The translations under genes and the position numbers were made by a program. A DNA stretch of 11,932 nucleotides from Avichristensenella sp031549105. Its GTDB lineage: Bacteria > Bacillota > Clostridia > Christensenellales > Aristaeellaceae. Shown here in pieces: positions 1 to 7,265 of this stretch; positions within the stretch are counted from its first letter, which is position 1, and every line of letters begins with the position of its first letter. The notes beneath the pieces are model-generated. The model was not told the DNA's origin, searched no databases, and saw nothing but the letters and a program-made list of their open reading frames with translations. The stretch spans positions 1 to 11,932 of the forward strand of contig JAVBQK010000076.1 in the NCBI GenBank assembly GCA_031549105.1. The letters are read 5' to 3'.

Positions 1-90
1 GTCTTTTTTAAAATCCCCCTCACCACCGCCCAAAGCAGCCTTTTGTGTTTATAGTTCAGATTTTTTGCCCTCCTACTGGGACCGCCCCCG

Positions 91-153
91 CGCGGCAATA
101 GCCCCACTGGGCCGCGAAAGCTTAGAGGGACACGGGCCTTAGCCCGGCCCGTG
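91..153. other. Two GC-rich stem-loops beyond the solute-binding gene (weak terminator candidates)
   Basis: The first 173 bases hold no supported gene. Two inverted repeats are visible: CGCGGC at 91-96 with GCCGCG at 111-116, and CACGGGCC at 131-138 with GGCCCGTG at 146-153 around a 7-base loop. The second lies about 20 bases past the stop codon of the minus-strand solute-binding gene. It could stop its transcription, or protect the mRNA 3' end. Neither hairpin has a clean T-tract on either strand, so a rho-independent terminator is only a possibility. Confidence 0.4.
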
Positions 154-173
154 CTGTTTGCAGGGAGCGAGGG

Positions 174-2075
174 TTAGTCGTTTGAGGCCTCCAGCATTGC
201 CTGTTCGCGCGCGATCTCCCACGCTTCCAGTGCCGCCTGGTATTCCGCCATGCTCATCGACTTCTCGAGGATGTGGCGGCCCTTGTAGCTGTACATCGCG
301 ATGCCGAAGGGCGAGTACGAGCCATCGAACGGATCGAGCTTGGACACTGTGTAGCCGGCGCCAATCCAGCGCAGCGGGATGACGAAGCCCTCTTCCATCA
401 GGTACGCTTCCGCGGCGGCGAACATCTCATAGCGCTTGTCGATGTCCAGCGTCTCCAGGCGAGCATCCTGCACGAGCTTGTTGTACATCTTCTGCTCGGT
501 GCCGATGTATTCTTCGTCGCCGACAATGCCTGCGTCGAAGTCCTCCTGGGTGTAGATGTAGCCGGTGTTGAACGACGGATCCAGCGCCTTTTCGGCGGAA
601 CCGAATGTCCAGCCCAGATCGAACGGATCGGCGTAGGTGGCCGGGTCCGCGTAGTCCGGCGACCAGCCCGCCTCAAAGAGGCCCCACTTGCCCGGGCGGC
701 GCACGGTGGCGATGTAGTCGGTGGAGGGGCCGGACATCACGACGATGTCGATATAGTCGGTGCCCAGCAGCGCTTCCAGCTGCTGCTCAACCACCTGGTT
801 GCAGTCCGCCATGTTATGCTCGGACGGGTTGAAGTAATACGGGATCACGATCGGGAACTTGACGCCCTGCTCGGTCAGCTCGGCAATCGCCGCATCGCGA
901 TACTCAATAGCCTTCTCCGCATCGTACATGCCGTTCTTCAGCATCGCCAGATCGCCGTAGTCGGTGTAGTCCTTGCCGTCGTTGATCGCAAAACCCTCAG
1001 GCACGATCGTGTTGGCGATGGACGCGGTGGGGTTGTCCGGGTCATACGCGCTGACAGCCTTGTACTTGTCCACGCCACTAGCAATGCTCAGGCGGAAGTT
1101 GCGGTTGTTCACCGCCAGCTTGTAATTCTCCGTGTCAAACCCATCGCTGGAGAAATCGGGGGCAAAGTTAAGCAGGAGCATCATCACGCCGGCCGTCGGG
1201 CGCGTCGGGTGGACGGCGTCCTTCGTATCGGCGCGCTGCAGCCATTCGTCCAGGATGGCCGTGGTAATGGTTGCAGTATCGACCTCGCCGCGCAGGAACA
1301 TCTCCGGCGCGAGGGAGTCGGCCTCGGCGTTGTAGCGGCCGTAGATGGTCTCGATATACACCTTATCGGCATCCCAGTAGCCCGGGTTCTTTTCCCAGAC
1401 GAACTCAACCTGCGGCTCCCAGCTGGAGCAGACGTACGGGCCGCAGTAGAGGATCGTATCCCGCGTGGTGCCGAAGTTCTCGCCCATTTCGGCGAGGAAC
1501 GGCCCGTACGCCGGGAAGAAGCAGACATAGGTCAGCATCGAGAGGAAATACGGGCAGGGCTGCTGCAGCGTATATTCCAGTGTATAGTCGTCGATGGCCT
1601 TGACGCCCAATTCAGCCGGATCGGTGATCACGCCGGAGTAGAACCCCGAGGCGTTCTTGATGATCGGGGTTACTAGGTCAGCCGTCGTGGATTCATTCGA
1701 CAGCGTAAGCAGGTACACCAGCGCGTCGACAAAGTCGTTCGCGGTGACGTTTGCAACTTCTTTGCCGTTGCAGTCGAACCATTTCTGGTCCTCGCGCAGC
1801 TTGAACGTCCAGACGAGGCCGTCGTCAGAGACGCTCCATTCGGTCGCCAGTGCCGGCACTAGCAGACCGTATTGGTCGTAGGACACCAATGTATCGACAA
1901 AGTTGGGACTGGCCTTCATATTGACGGTAGTCGAAGTTTTCAGGTAGTTCATCGTGGTGATCTCGATCGAGTAGAGGTACGAGAATTCTTTCTGGCCAGA
2001 ATACCCCTCCGCCAAACCGCCCGCCGGCATCACCAGCAGCGCGATCAGGACGAGAGCAAGAAACCGATTCCGCAT
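174..2075 (-). CDS. ABC transporter substrate-binding protein, family 5 (peptide/oligopeptide type)
   Basis: This is a 633-residue extracytoplasmic solute-binding protein of the SBP_bac_5 (OppA/DppA-like) family. It would capture peptides or similar solutes for an ABC importer. The N-terminus is a signal peptide: M-R-N-R, a hydrophobic run to about residue 17, then P-A-G-G-L-A as a probable signal peptidase I site. The family body follows: a segment after residue 60 resembling 'LVPALATEWSVSDDGLVWTF', then a 'GPYVCSSWEPQ' region, and a C-terminal lobe with 'WGLFEAGWSPDYADPATYADP'-type text typical of oligopeptide binders. No lipobox cysteine is present, which is unusual for a Gram-positive binding protein. 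The start is set by AGGAGG nine bases upstream. No permease or ATPase gene lies in the window; they could be downstream, left of base 1. The substrate cannot be told from sequence. Confidence 0.93.
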   Translation of the reverse strand: MRNRFLALVLIALLVMPAGGLAEGYSGQKEFSYLYSIEITTMNYLKTSTTVNMKASPNFVDTLVSYDQYGLLVPALATEWSVSDDGLVWTFKLREDQKWFDCNGKEVANVTANDFVDALVYLLTLSNESTTADLVTPIIKNASGFYSGVITDPAELGVKAIDDYTLEYTLQQPCPYFLSMLTYVCFFPAYGPFLAEMGENFGTTRDTILYCGPYVCSSWEPQVEFVWEKNPGYWDADKVYIETIYGRYNAEADSLAPEMFLRGEVDTATITTAILDEWLQRADTKDAVHPTRPTAGVMMLLLNFAPDFSSDGFDTENYKLAVNNRNFRLSIASGVDKYKAVSAYDPDNPTASIANTIVPEGFAINDGKDYTDYGDLAMLKNGMYDAEKAIEYRDAAIAELTEQGVKFPIVIPYYFNPSEHNMADCNQVVEQQLEALLGTDYIDIVVMSGPSTDYIATVRRPGKWGLFEAGWSPDYADPATYADPFDLGWTFGSAEKALDPSFNTGYIYTQEDFDAGIVGDEEYIGTEQKMYNKLVQDARLETLDIDKRYEMFAAAEAYLMEEGFVIPLRWIGAGYTVSKLDPFDGSYSPFGIAMYSYKGRHILEKSMSMAEYQAALEAWEIAREQAMLEASND

Positions 2076-2084
2076 GCACCCATT

Positions 2085-2133
2085 CCTCCTTGTCGCTTTT
2101 CTTTACCATAACACAAAACCTATCCTCATGCAA
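2085..2133 (-). promoter_or_regulatory. Promoter and ribosome binding site of the solute-binding protein gene
   Basis: On the minus strand, TTGCAT (2133-2128) is followed after exactly 17 bases by TATGGT (2110-2105), a fair sigma70 -35/-10 pair. AAGGAGG (2091-2085) sits nine bases before the ATG. The same -35 hexamer, TTGCAT, occurs in the promoter proposed upstream of the DUF169 gene. Confidence 0.55.
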
Positions 2134-2189
2134 TCAATTGAAGGGATTGCTAGAAAAAAAACCGCGTTGAAGGAGAACTCCTGCGAAAG

Positions 2190-2204
2190 GCAGAACTATT
2201 CTGC
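2190..2204. promoter_or_regulatory. Perfect inverted repeat in the amidohydrolase leader (candidate operator or leader hairpin)
   Basis: GCAGAA-CTA-TTCTGC is a perfect 6-bp inverted repeat with a 3-base centre. It ends ten bases before the GGGAGG ribosome binding site of the amidohydrolase. A second partial pairing (CTGC 2181-2184 with GCAG 2190-2193) and AGGAG-AA-CTCCT at 2171-2182 lie just upstream. It could bind a dimeric repressor or form an RNA hairpin. Confidence 0.4.
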
Positions 2205-2229
2205 AGGAAATCGAGGGAGGTGCACCGTT

Positions 2230-3276
2230 TTGAACAAAAAAGCAGTTATCGATGGCCATGTACACCTATACTCCCCAGATTCGCTGCCCGCACTACGCAT
2301 GTACCAGGAAAAAGCTGGGTTGCGGGCGCTTTCGCTCGCCGCGATTGGCTGCAGGGCGAATGGACAGGCGGCCGAACAAAACCTGCTGGCGCTGGCATTG
2401 AAGGCTGAGGAGCCGTCCTTTTTCGCATACGGATCGCTGTTGTACCCATCGATACCCATGCAGGGCGCGCCGACAGGAAAGTGGGCATTCCGCGCGCAGG
2501 CGGAGGCGCTGATCGCCGCGGGCTTTGACGGCATTAAGCTGCTGGAAAGCAAGCCTGGGTTCCGCAAAAAGCTCGGCCTCCCGCTGGATGCGCCGGAGTA
2601 TGATGACTTTTTTAGCTTCCTGGAGGCGGAGCAAATCCCTGTGCTCTGGCATGTCGCCGATCCGGAGACGTTCTGGGACCTATCCAAAGCCCCGCGGTTC
2701 GCGGTGGAGAACAACTGGGTCTATACGGACGGAACGTTCCCCAGCCAGCAGGCGCTCTATGACGAGGTATACGCGGTGCTTCGCCGCCATCCCCGGCTGC
2801 GCGTCACGTTCGCGCATTTCTTCTTTCTCTCGATGTTCCCAGACAAGGCGCGGCAGCTGCTGGATGCATACCCGGGCGTGTCATTTGACCTGACTCCCGG
2901 CATTGAGATGTACGAAAACTTCAGCCTGGACCCCGATGGATGGCGCGAGTTCTTCATCGCCTATCAGGACCGTCTGCTGCTGGGTACGGATAACGATGAC
3001 GAGACGCCGCTGGTGGATGCCATCGCTACCGTCGATAATATCCTGCGGTTCTTGTCAACCGATGATAATTTTGTTTTCTGGAAGTCGCCTGTGCGCGGGC
3101 TTGGCCTTCCGGATGCGGCAGTCGAGGCGATAGCCTGCGGCAACTTTGTGCGCCGCAATGGGGAAAAGCCAAAGCCCGTCGACCGGGAGGCGATGCACGC
3201 GCTATTTGACCGGTGGATCGGGTGCGTACAGGACGCGGAGATGCGTGCTTACCTGGAGGCATTTGGGCGGCGGTAA
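2230..3276 (+). CDS. Amidohydrolase family 2 (PF04909-like) metal-dependent hydrolase/decarboxylase
   Basis: This 348-residue TIM-barrel protein belongs to the amidohydrolase-2 group, which holds metal-dependent hydrolases and decarboxylases. The expected metal and catalytic motifs are present in order: 'DGHVH' with H10 and H12 after strand 1, 'GIKLLE' with K103, 'LWHVADPE' with H141, 'FAHFFF' with H196, and 'LLGTDND' with D254. I place the start at TTG 2230, nine bases after GGGAGG (2215-2220). The frame stays open upstream to an ATG at 2074, but that extension is low-complexity, lacks a ribosome binding site and overlaps the start region of the divergent gene. It is divergent from the peptide-binding protein and convergent with the methyltransferase (20-base gap). 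The substrate is unknown; a small carboxylated or amide compound is the family norm. Confidence 0.88.
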   Translation: MNKKAVIDGHVHLYSPDSLPALRMYQEKAGLRALSLAAIGCRANGQAAEQNLLALALKAEEPSFFAYGSLLYPSIPMQGAPTGKWAFRAQAEALIAAGFDGIKLLESKPGFRKKLGLPLDAPEYDDFFSFLEAEQIPVLWHVADPETFWDLSKAPRFAVENNWVYTDGTFPSQQALYDEVYAVLRRHPRLRVTFAHFFFLSMFPDKARQLLDAYPGVSFDLTPGIEMYENFSLDPDGWREFFIAYQDRLLLGTDNDDETPLVDAIATVDNILRFLSTDDNFVFWKSPVRGLGLPDAAVEAIACGNFVRRNGEKPKPVDREAMHALFDRWIGCVQDAEMRAYLEAFGRR

Positions 3277-3297
3277 GGCGGGCGGGACCCGGCCGCC
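3277..3297. terminator. Short GC-rich hairpin between convergent genes
   Basis: The 20-base gap between two convergent stop codons contains GGCGG (3277-3281) and CCGCC (3293-3297) as a 5-bp stem. No T-tract follows on either strand, so this is at most a weak shared terminator. Confidence 0.3.
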
Positions 3298-4091
3298 TAC
3301 TTCCGGCAAATGAGCAGTGCGTGGTTTGAAAGGCCGGTACAGGAGCTGCTTTCGCACATCTTGTCCGCAAACTGCATATAGCACTCGAACTGCTGCTCTG
3401 TCATGGCATTTATCGCGCAGGAAGCGAAAAAGAAATCCAGGCCGCAGTTTTTCACAATCTGTAGGCCGCTTTGTGTCGCGTCCTGTTCCATTTCCTCCGG
3501 AGAGGTAAAGAAGAAAAAGCCGGGCCTGTCGTCGTCGGTGTTGTATTCGAATACGTACTGGTGTGTTTTGGCGTTTGGGTAGATGCTTCTCCAATCGTCA
3601 TTCACACATGCGCCTGCGTATACGCCTATTCTGTTGATGTAGGCAAATGCGACGATGGCGCCTGGCCGGGCGATTCTATAGCATTCAGCGAAAACCTTGC
3701 GCCGTTCATCCTCGGGCAAATGATACATCGGCCCAAGGCACATGATAACGTCAAAGCTGCTATCCGCGAAGGCGCAAAGGTCCGTCGCATCGCCAACGGC
3801 GGCGGTCAGGTTGCGTTTTCCCTGGGCTGCGATCTTCGCGCAAAAAACATCGATATTGTCCGGTGATATGTCCAGGCCCGTATAGGAGGCGCACGCATCC
3901 GCAAAGAACATGCCATAATAGCCCGTCGCACACCCCAGCTCGATCACATGCGCATCACGCGTGATGTATTCGCCCATCAGCTTCTTCGTATAATGGAACT
4001 CCAACCCAGCCGCCCGCGACTTCAGCGACCGCCCTTCTTCCTCGTTTCCTCCACGGTACATGCTGATGATTTGCTCTTGGTTGGAAGACAT
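3297..4091 (-). CDS. Class I SAM-dependent methyltransferase
   Basis: This is a 264-residue Rossmann-fold methyltransferase of the Methyltransf_11/25 type, probably acting on a small molecule in the cytoplasm. Motif I is 'VIELGCATGYYG' (about 49-60), which binds S-adenosylmethionine. The acidic residue that contacts the ribose is in 'YTGLDIS' (D74). The 'FDVIMCLGPMYHLPEDERR' stretch (about 113-131) is the usual motif IV region, followed by 'ARPGAIVAFAYI'. The C-terminal part is cysteine-rich compared with its neighbours. The start is supported by GGAGG a few bases upstream. It follows the DUF169 gene by 40 bases on the same strand with no terminator between them, so the two are probably co-transcribed. 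The substrate cannot be predicted. Confidence 0.9.
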   Translation of the reverse strand: MSSNQEQIISMYRGGNEEEGRSLKSRAAGLEFHYTKKLMGEYITRDAHVIELGCATGYYGMFFADACASYTGLDISPDNIDVFCAKIAAQGKRNLTAAVGDATDLCAFADSSFDVIMCLGPMYHLPEDERRKVFAECYRIARPGAIVAFAYINRIGVYAGACVNDDWRSIYPNAKTHQYVFEYNTDDDRPGFFFFTSPEEMEQDATQSGLQIVKNCGLDFFFASCAINAMTEQQFECYMQFADKMCESSSCTGLSNHALLICRK

Positions 4092-4131
4092 AGGTCTACC
4101 TCCGCTATATGCGTTTCAGGCACGGTACGCC

Positions 4132-4863
4132 TTACAGTCTCGCCTTGACGCCCTTCCAGATGGGCGCTGCCAGCATGCTCTCGTCCGCGTCGGCCAGCAT
4201 GACCTCAAAGTCCTTGCCGGACACTGTGAAAAAGGCCGTATCTGCGCCGAAGTGCGGTCGGGAGAATACGTCCACATTACCGATCACCGCGCGCGGCGAT
4301 GCGCTGCGAAGCTCCCCAAAGGGCACGCGGAACACCGATGCGCAGCCGGAGGTCATGCAGGCGAACACGCTGTCGTAGGCAACCTTGCGGAAACAGAACA
4401 CGTGGATCAGCGCGGACAGCTGGTCCATGTTCACCAGCGCGGTGACCGTGTCCGCCTCGTCTGCCGGGTCATACGACTTGATGCGAATGGAGCCGAATCC
4501 GTCCATCACCCCTTGGGGCTGGCTGAGCAGCATCGCCTCGCCAAGCTCCGGCGAGCATTTGACCCGCTCGCCCGGCGGGAATCCCTCTCCCCTGCCCTGC
4601 GCGATGAAGTGACCAAATCCGCCCGGCATGTTGGGGATGCCATCCGCAAAGCCAAACCCTGCGGCCGCGCCCCTGCACGAAAGATTGGTTTGTGTAAAAA
4701 TCAGCGTTTCGCCATTCAACGCACGCTGCAACAAGCGGAGGGAGCAGCCCTTCTCCGCATAGGCAGGGCCGTCCGCACTGACGAGCCGTTTGATGGACAG
4801 GAAGTCGTTTTTCAGGTTAAGTTCATGGGCAAGTTCACGGCTGGTTATAGCACAAACCTTCAT
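4132..4863 (-). CDS. DUF169 family protein (COG2043-like)
   Basis: This 243-residue protein resembles the DUF169 (ArCR, COG2043) family, whose function is not established. Recognisable pieces are 'LIFTQTNLSCRGAAAGFGF' (about 54-72), with the conserved cysteine-arginine-glycine, a glycine/proline-rich 'GIPNMPGGFGHFI' loop, and a C-terminal half with 'CMTSGCASVFRVPFGELR' and 'ISRPHFGADT'-like text. Family members often sit with redox or corrinoid genes in anaerobes, but no such gene is adjacent here. The ATG at 4863 is the only sensible start, because an in-frame TGA lies four codons upstream. No good Shine-Dalgarno sequence precedes it. It heads a likely two-gene unit with the methyltransferase. 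Confidence 0.8.
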   Translation of the reverse strand: MKVCAITSRELAHELNLKNDFLSIKRLVSADGPAYAEKGCSLRLLQRALNGETLIFTQTNLSCRGAAAGFGFADGIPNMPGGFGHFIAQGRGEGFPPGERVKCSPELGEAMLLSQPQGVMDGFGSIRIKSYDPADEADTVTALVNMDQLSALIHVFCFRKVAYDSVFACMTSGCASVFRVPFGELRSASPRAVIGNVDVFSRPHFGADTAFFTVSGKDFEVMLADADESMLAAPIWKGVKARL

Positions 4864-4887
4864 TCTAGTCGATCATTCATGCAGTAG

Positions 4888-4917
4888 AGTATATCAGAAA
4901 GCGGCGGCAGGATGCAA
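4888..4917 (-). promoter_or_regulatory. Promoter of the DUF169-methyltransferase unit
   Basis: On the minus strand, TTGCAT (4917-4912), an 18-base spacer and TATACT (4893-4888) form a good sigma70 promoter in the 70-base gap after the LysR gene. The start site would fall near 4881, giving a leader of under 20 bases. That fits the lack of a clear Shine-Dalgarno sequence. Confidence 0.6.
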
Positions 4918-4933
4918 CGCCTGTTCCGGTAAA

Positions 4934-5818
4934 TCAATCCATGTTCTCCTGCAGAAAGGCTTTCGCGGAGAAGGGCAGAGGCAGGTCACGGCTATATACC
5001 ATGCCGACGCCGCGCATGGGCAGCGGCGGGATGGGGTCCAGGCGCTTGAGCGCGCCGCTGCCCAGCTCTGCCTGCACAAACTGCGCAACGACGGCGCATA
5101 TGCCCAGCCCCGCTTTAGCGAACTCGGCTAACAAATCCAGGCTGCCCAGTTCGATCTGCGGGGCCAGCGTAACGCCCTCCTGCGAAAAGCAGGCGTCGAT
5201 ATACCGGCGGGAGGAACTGGCGCGCTCCAGCATCAGCAGCGGAAGCCGCGCTAACTCCGCCATGGGCAGGGCGGCAGGCAGCGAGGGGAACGCATCCGCA
5301 TGGTAGACGAAGCAATCCTGCACCGCCTGGATTTCGTGCAGGACAAACTTATCCCGAATCTCCATGGGCAGATTGACGAGGCCAATGTCCACTTTGGCGG
5401 TGTGCAGCAGTTCCATGGTCTCGGTGGAGGTGCGGTTGGTCACCTGAATGGAGATGCCCGGATGCATGCGGTGAAAATTTGACAGGCGGGGCAATAGCCA
5501 GTGCTTGCACAGCGAGTCGCTGGCGCCGATGCGGAGCGTGCCGGTATCCAGCGTCTTGAGTTCATCAAAGTGCTGCTCGGCACGCTCGAGCAGCGTCATG
5601 GCCTGCCGCACATAGGGGAGCAGCGCCTCCCCCTCGCCCGTCAGCGTGACGCCCTTCGCTCCGCGCGCGAACAGCTGGCAGCCCAGCTCCTGTTCCAGCA
5701 GGCGGATGCTCTGGCTGACGGCCGGCTGGCTGACGCACAGCCTTTCGCTGGCCAGGGAGATGCTCGCGCAGTCGGCAACGGCCAAGAAGGTGCGATAGCG
5801 CTCCAGCGCAATATTCAT
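4934..5818 (-). CDS. LysR-family transcriptional regulator
   Basis: This is a LysR-type regulator of 294 residues, the usual family length. The N-terminal winged helix-turn-helix is clear: 'RYRTFLAVADCASISLASERLCVSQPAVSQSI', then 'LLEQELGCQLFARGAKGVTLTGEGE'. A linker helix and a periplasmic-binding-like effector domain follow (about residues 85-285). I prefer the ATG at 5818 to the one at 5827, because AAGGA sits eight bases before it and the N-terminus M-N-I-A matches typical LysR starts; the 5827 ATG would overlap that site. It is divergent from the CofE-like gene across about 110 bases containing a dyad, the classic arrangement for a LysR protein controlling its neighbour and itself. The effector is unknown. 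The downstream DUF169 unit has its own promoter. Confidence 0.93.
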   Translation of the reverse strand: MNIALERYRTFLAVADCASISLASERLCVSQPAVSQSIRLLEQELGCQLFARGAKGVTLTGEGEALLPYVRQAMTLLERAEQHFDELKTLDTGTLRIGASDSLCKHWLLPRLSNFHRMHPGISIQVTNRTSTETMELLHTAKVDIGLVNLPMEIRDKFVLHEIQAVQDCFVYHADAFPSLPAALPMAELARLPLLMLERASSSRRYIDACFSQEGVTLAPQIELGSLDLLAEFAKAGLGICAVVAQFVQAELGSGALKRLDPIPPLPMRGVGMVYSRDLPLPFSAKAFLQENMD

Positions 5819-5840
5819 ATAATCCATCCTTATACAAAAT

Positions 5841-5864
5841 ATAAATTACTTTCATTTGACTTAT
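5841..5864. promoter_or_regulatory. Candidate LysR operator (imperfect dyad with T-N11-A)
   Basis: ATAAATTA (5841-5848) and TGACTTAT (5857-5864) form an inverted repeat matching at 6 of 8 positions, with T5847 and A5859 giving the T-N11-A pattern usual for LysR sites. The right arm overlaps the -35 element of the CofE-like gene, so binding could directly affect RNA polymerase. The region is AT-rich against a GC-rich background. Confidence 0.5.
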
Positions 5865-5884
5865 GCTTATGGGGCGATTATACT
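5856..5884 (+). promoter_or_regulatory. Sigma70 promoter of the CofE-like gene
   Basis: TTGACT (5856-5861), a 17-base spacer and TATACT (5879-5884) make a near-consensus promoter. The start site is expected near 5891, giving a leader of about 40 bases. AAAGGAAGG (ending at 5926) lies five bases before the ATG at 5932. Confidence 0.75.
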
Positions 5885-5931
5885 GTTTTTGCCGGGAAGA
5901 AGCAAGCGTTTCCGGCGAAAGGAAGGTCATC

Positions 5932-7113
5932 ATGAGAACCACAGGTGTAACGGCGCGCGGCATCATGACCCCGATCTTCAAGGAGGGCGACGACCTGATC
6001 ACGATGGCGGCGGAAGCGCTGCTTCGGGCAAGTCAGGCGGAGGGATTCGCGTTTGGCGACGGCGATATCGTGGGAATCACGGAAGCGGTCGTGGGGCGTA
6101 CACAGGGCAACTATGCGACGTGCGATCAGATTGCCGCGGATCTCCGGGCGAAGTTCGGCGGCAAGTCACTGGGGATTGTGTTCCCCATTCTCTCGCGGAA
6201 TCGGTTTTCCGTGCTGCTCAAGGCGATGAGCATGTCCACCGAGCGGCTGATCGTGCAGCTATCATACCCTTCGGATGAGGTGGGCAACGCGCTGGTCAGC
6301 CTTGATGAGGTCATCGCAAAGGGTGTCAACCCCTACCACGATCACTTTGACGAGGCGGGCTTCCGTGCGGTGTTCGGTGATCACACGATACACCCGTTTA
6401 CGGGCATCGACTATATTTCCTATTACAAGAGTTTGGGGTCCAACATTGAGATCGTGTTCTCTAACGACCCCTGCCATATCCTCCAGTTTACCGACAAGGT
6501 GCTCTGCTGCGATATCCACAGCCGGCACCGCACGCAGCGCATTATCCATGCCCAGGCCCCGCAGGCGACGGTGCTGACGATGGACAGCATCCTGTGCCAG
6601 TCAGTGGATGGCAGCGGCTACAGCGAGTACGGCCTGCTGGGTAGCAACAAGGCCACAGAGGAGAAAGTCAAGCTGTTCCCGCGCGATACGCAGCATGTGG
6701 TGGATGCCATGCAGCGCGAGCTGCTGGAGCGCACCGGCAAGCGCATGGAGGTACTCGTCTATGGCGACGGTTGCTTCAAGGACCCGCGTGGCGGCATCTG
6801 GGAACTGGCCGACCCGGTCGTCGCCCCGGCGCATACGGCGCGCCTGTTCGGCACGCCCAATGAGATCAAGATCAAGTATGTGGCGGATAACGAGTTTGCG
6901 GGCCTCTCCGGGCAAGCGCTGACCGAAGCGCTGAAAAAGAAAATCCGGGAGAAAGACGCATCCCTTGTAGGCAACATGCAGGCCGAGGGAACGACGCCGC
7001 GCCAGATTTCCGATCTGGTGGGCAGCCTGTGTGATCTGGTATCCGGCAGCGGAGACCGGGGTACCCCCATCGTGCTGATTCAAAACTACTTCATGAACTA
7101 CGCCAGCGACTGA
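5932..7113 (+). CDS. Coenzyme F420-0:L-glutamate ligase-like protein (CofE/FbiB N-domain family, long Firmicutes type)
   Basis: This 393-residue protein matches the long form of the F420-0:gamma-glutamyl ligase family (PF01996-like), found in many anaerobic Firmicutes and Bacteroidetes. True CofE adds glutamate to coenzyme F420 using GTP. The N-terminal family text is 'TGVTARGIMTPIFKEGDDL', then 'DIVGITEAVVGRTQGNYAT' and 'GIVFPILSRNRFSVLL'. The centre has 'LSYPSDEVGN' and 'HPFTGIDYISYYK'. The C-terminal half has 'DGSGYSEYGLLGSNKATEEK', 'VYGDGCFKDPRGGIWELADP' and 'SLCDLVSGSGDRGTPIVLIQ'. The ATG at 5932 is chosen for its ribosome binding site; upstream ATGs in frame lie inside the promoter. It is probably controlled by the divergent LysR regulator. 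No other F420 biosynthesis gene is here, so the real substrate may be another gamma-glutamyl acceptor. Confidence 0.87.
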   Translation: MRTTGVTARGIMTPIFKEGDDLITMAAEALLRASQAEGFAFGDGDIVGITEAVVGRTQGNYATCDQIAADLRAKFGGKSLGIVFPILSRNRFSVLLKAMSMSTERLIVQLSYPSDEVGNALVSLDEVIAKGVNPYHDHFDEAGFRAVFGDHTIHPFTGIDYISYYKSLGSNIEIVFSNDPCHILQFTDKVLCCDIHSRHRTQRIIHAQAPQATVLTMDSILCQSVDGSGYSEYGLLGSNKATEEKVKLFPRDTQHVVDAMQRELLERTGKRMEVLVYGDGCFKDPRGGIWELADPVVAPAHTARLFGTPNEIKIKYVADNEFAGLSGQALTEALKKKIREKDASLVGNMQAEGTTPRQISDLVGSLCDLVSGSGDRGTPIVLIQNYFMNYASD

Positions 7114-7177
7114 CCCTTTCGCGATACCGGGCAGACGTGTGAAGGGCAGTGCGCGAAGAACGCAACACGCAACAGAG

Positions 7178-7211
7178 AAAAGAGCCGAGTCCTGGCGACA
7201 CGGCTCTTTTT
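7178..7211. terminator. Bidirectional rho-independent terminator
   Basis: AAAAGAGCCG (7178-7187) pairs perfectly with CGGCTCTTTT (7201-7210) around a 13-base loop, with a further T and a T-rich stretch after it. It ends the plus-strand CofE-like gene about 65 bases after its stop. Read on the minus strand it also ends in a T-run, 55 bases past the WYL gene stop, so it can serve both converging units. Confidence 0.9.
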
Positions 7212-7265
7212 CTGTTTCGCAGCACATAGCCGCTGAAGAGGGCATCGTCCTTTTATGGGGCGCTG

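Noticed and set aside
1..22. Start of a downstream permease gene on the minus strand (GTG at 22, reading M-R-G-I-L-K-K)
   Set aside because: Only seven codons are visible and the upstream purine run is not a convincing ribosome binding site; too short to support.
273..1676. 467-codon open frame on the plus strand opposite the solute-binding gene
   Set aside because: It has no family similarity, is antisense to a clearly recognisable protein, and shows the H/R/V/A-rich composition of a shadow frame in GC-rich DNA.
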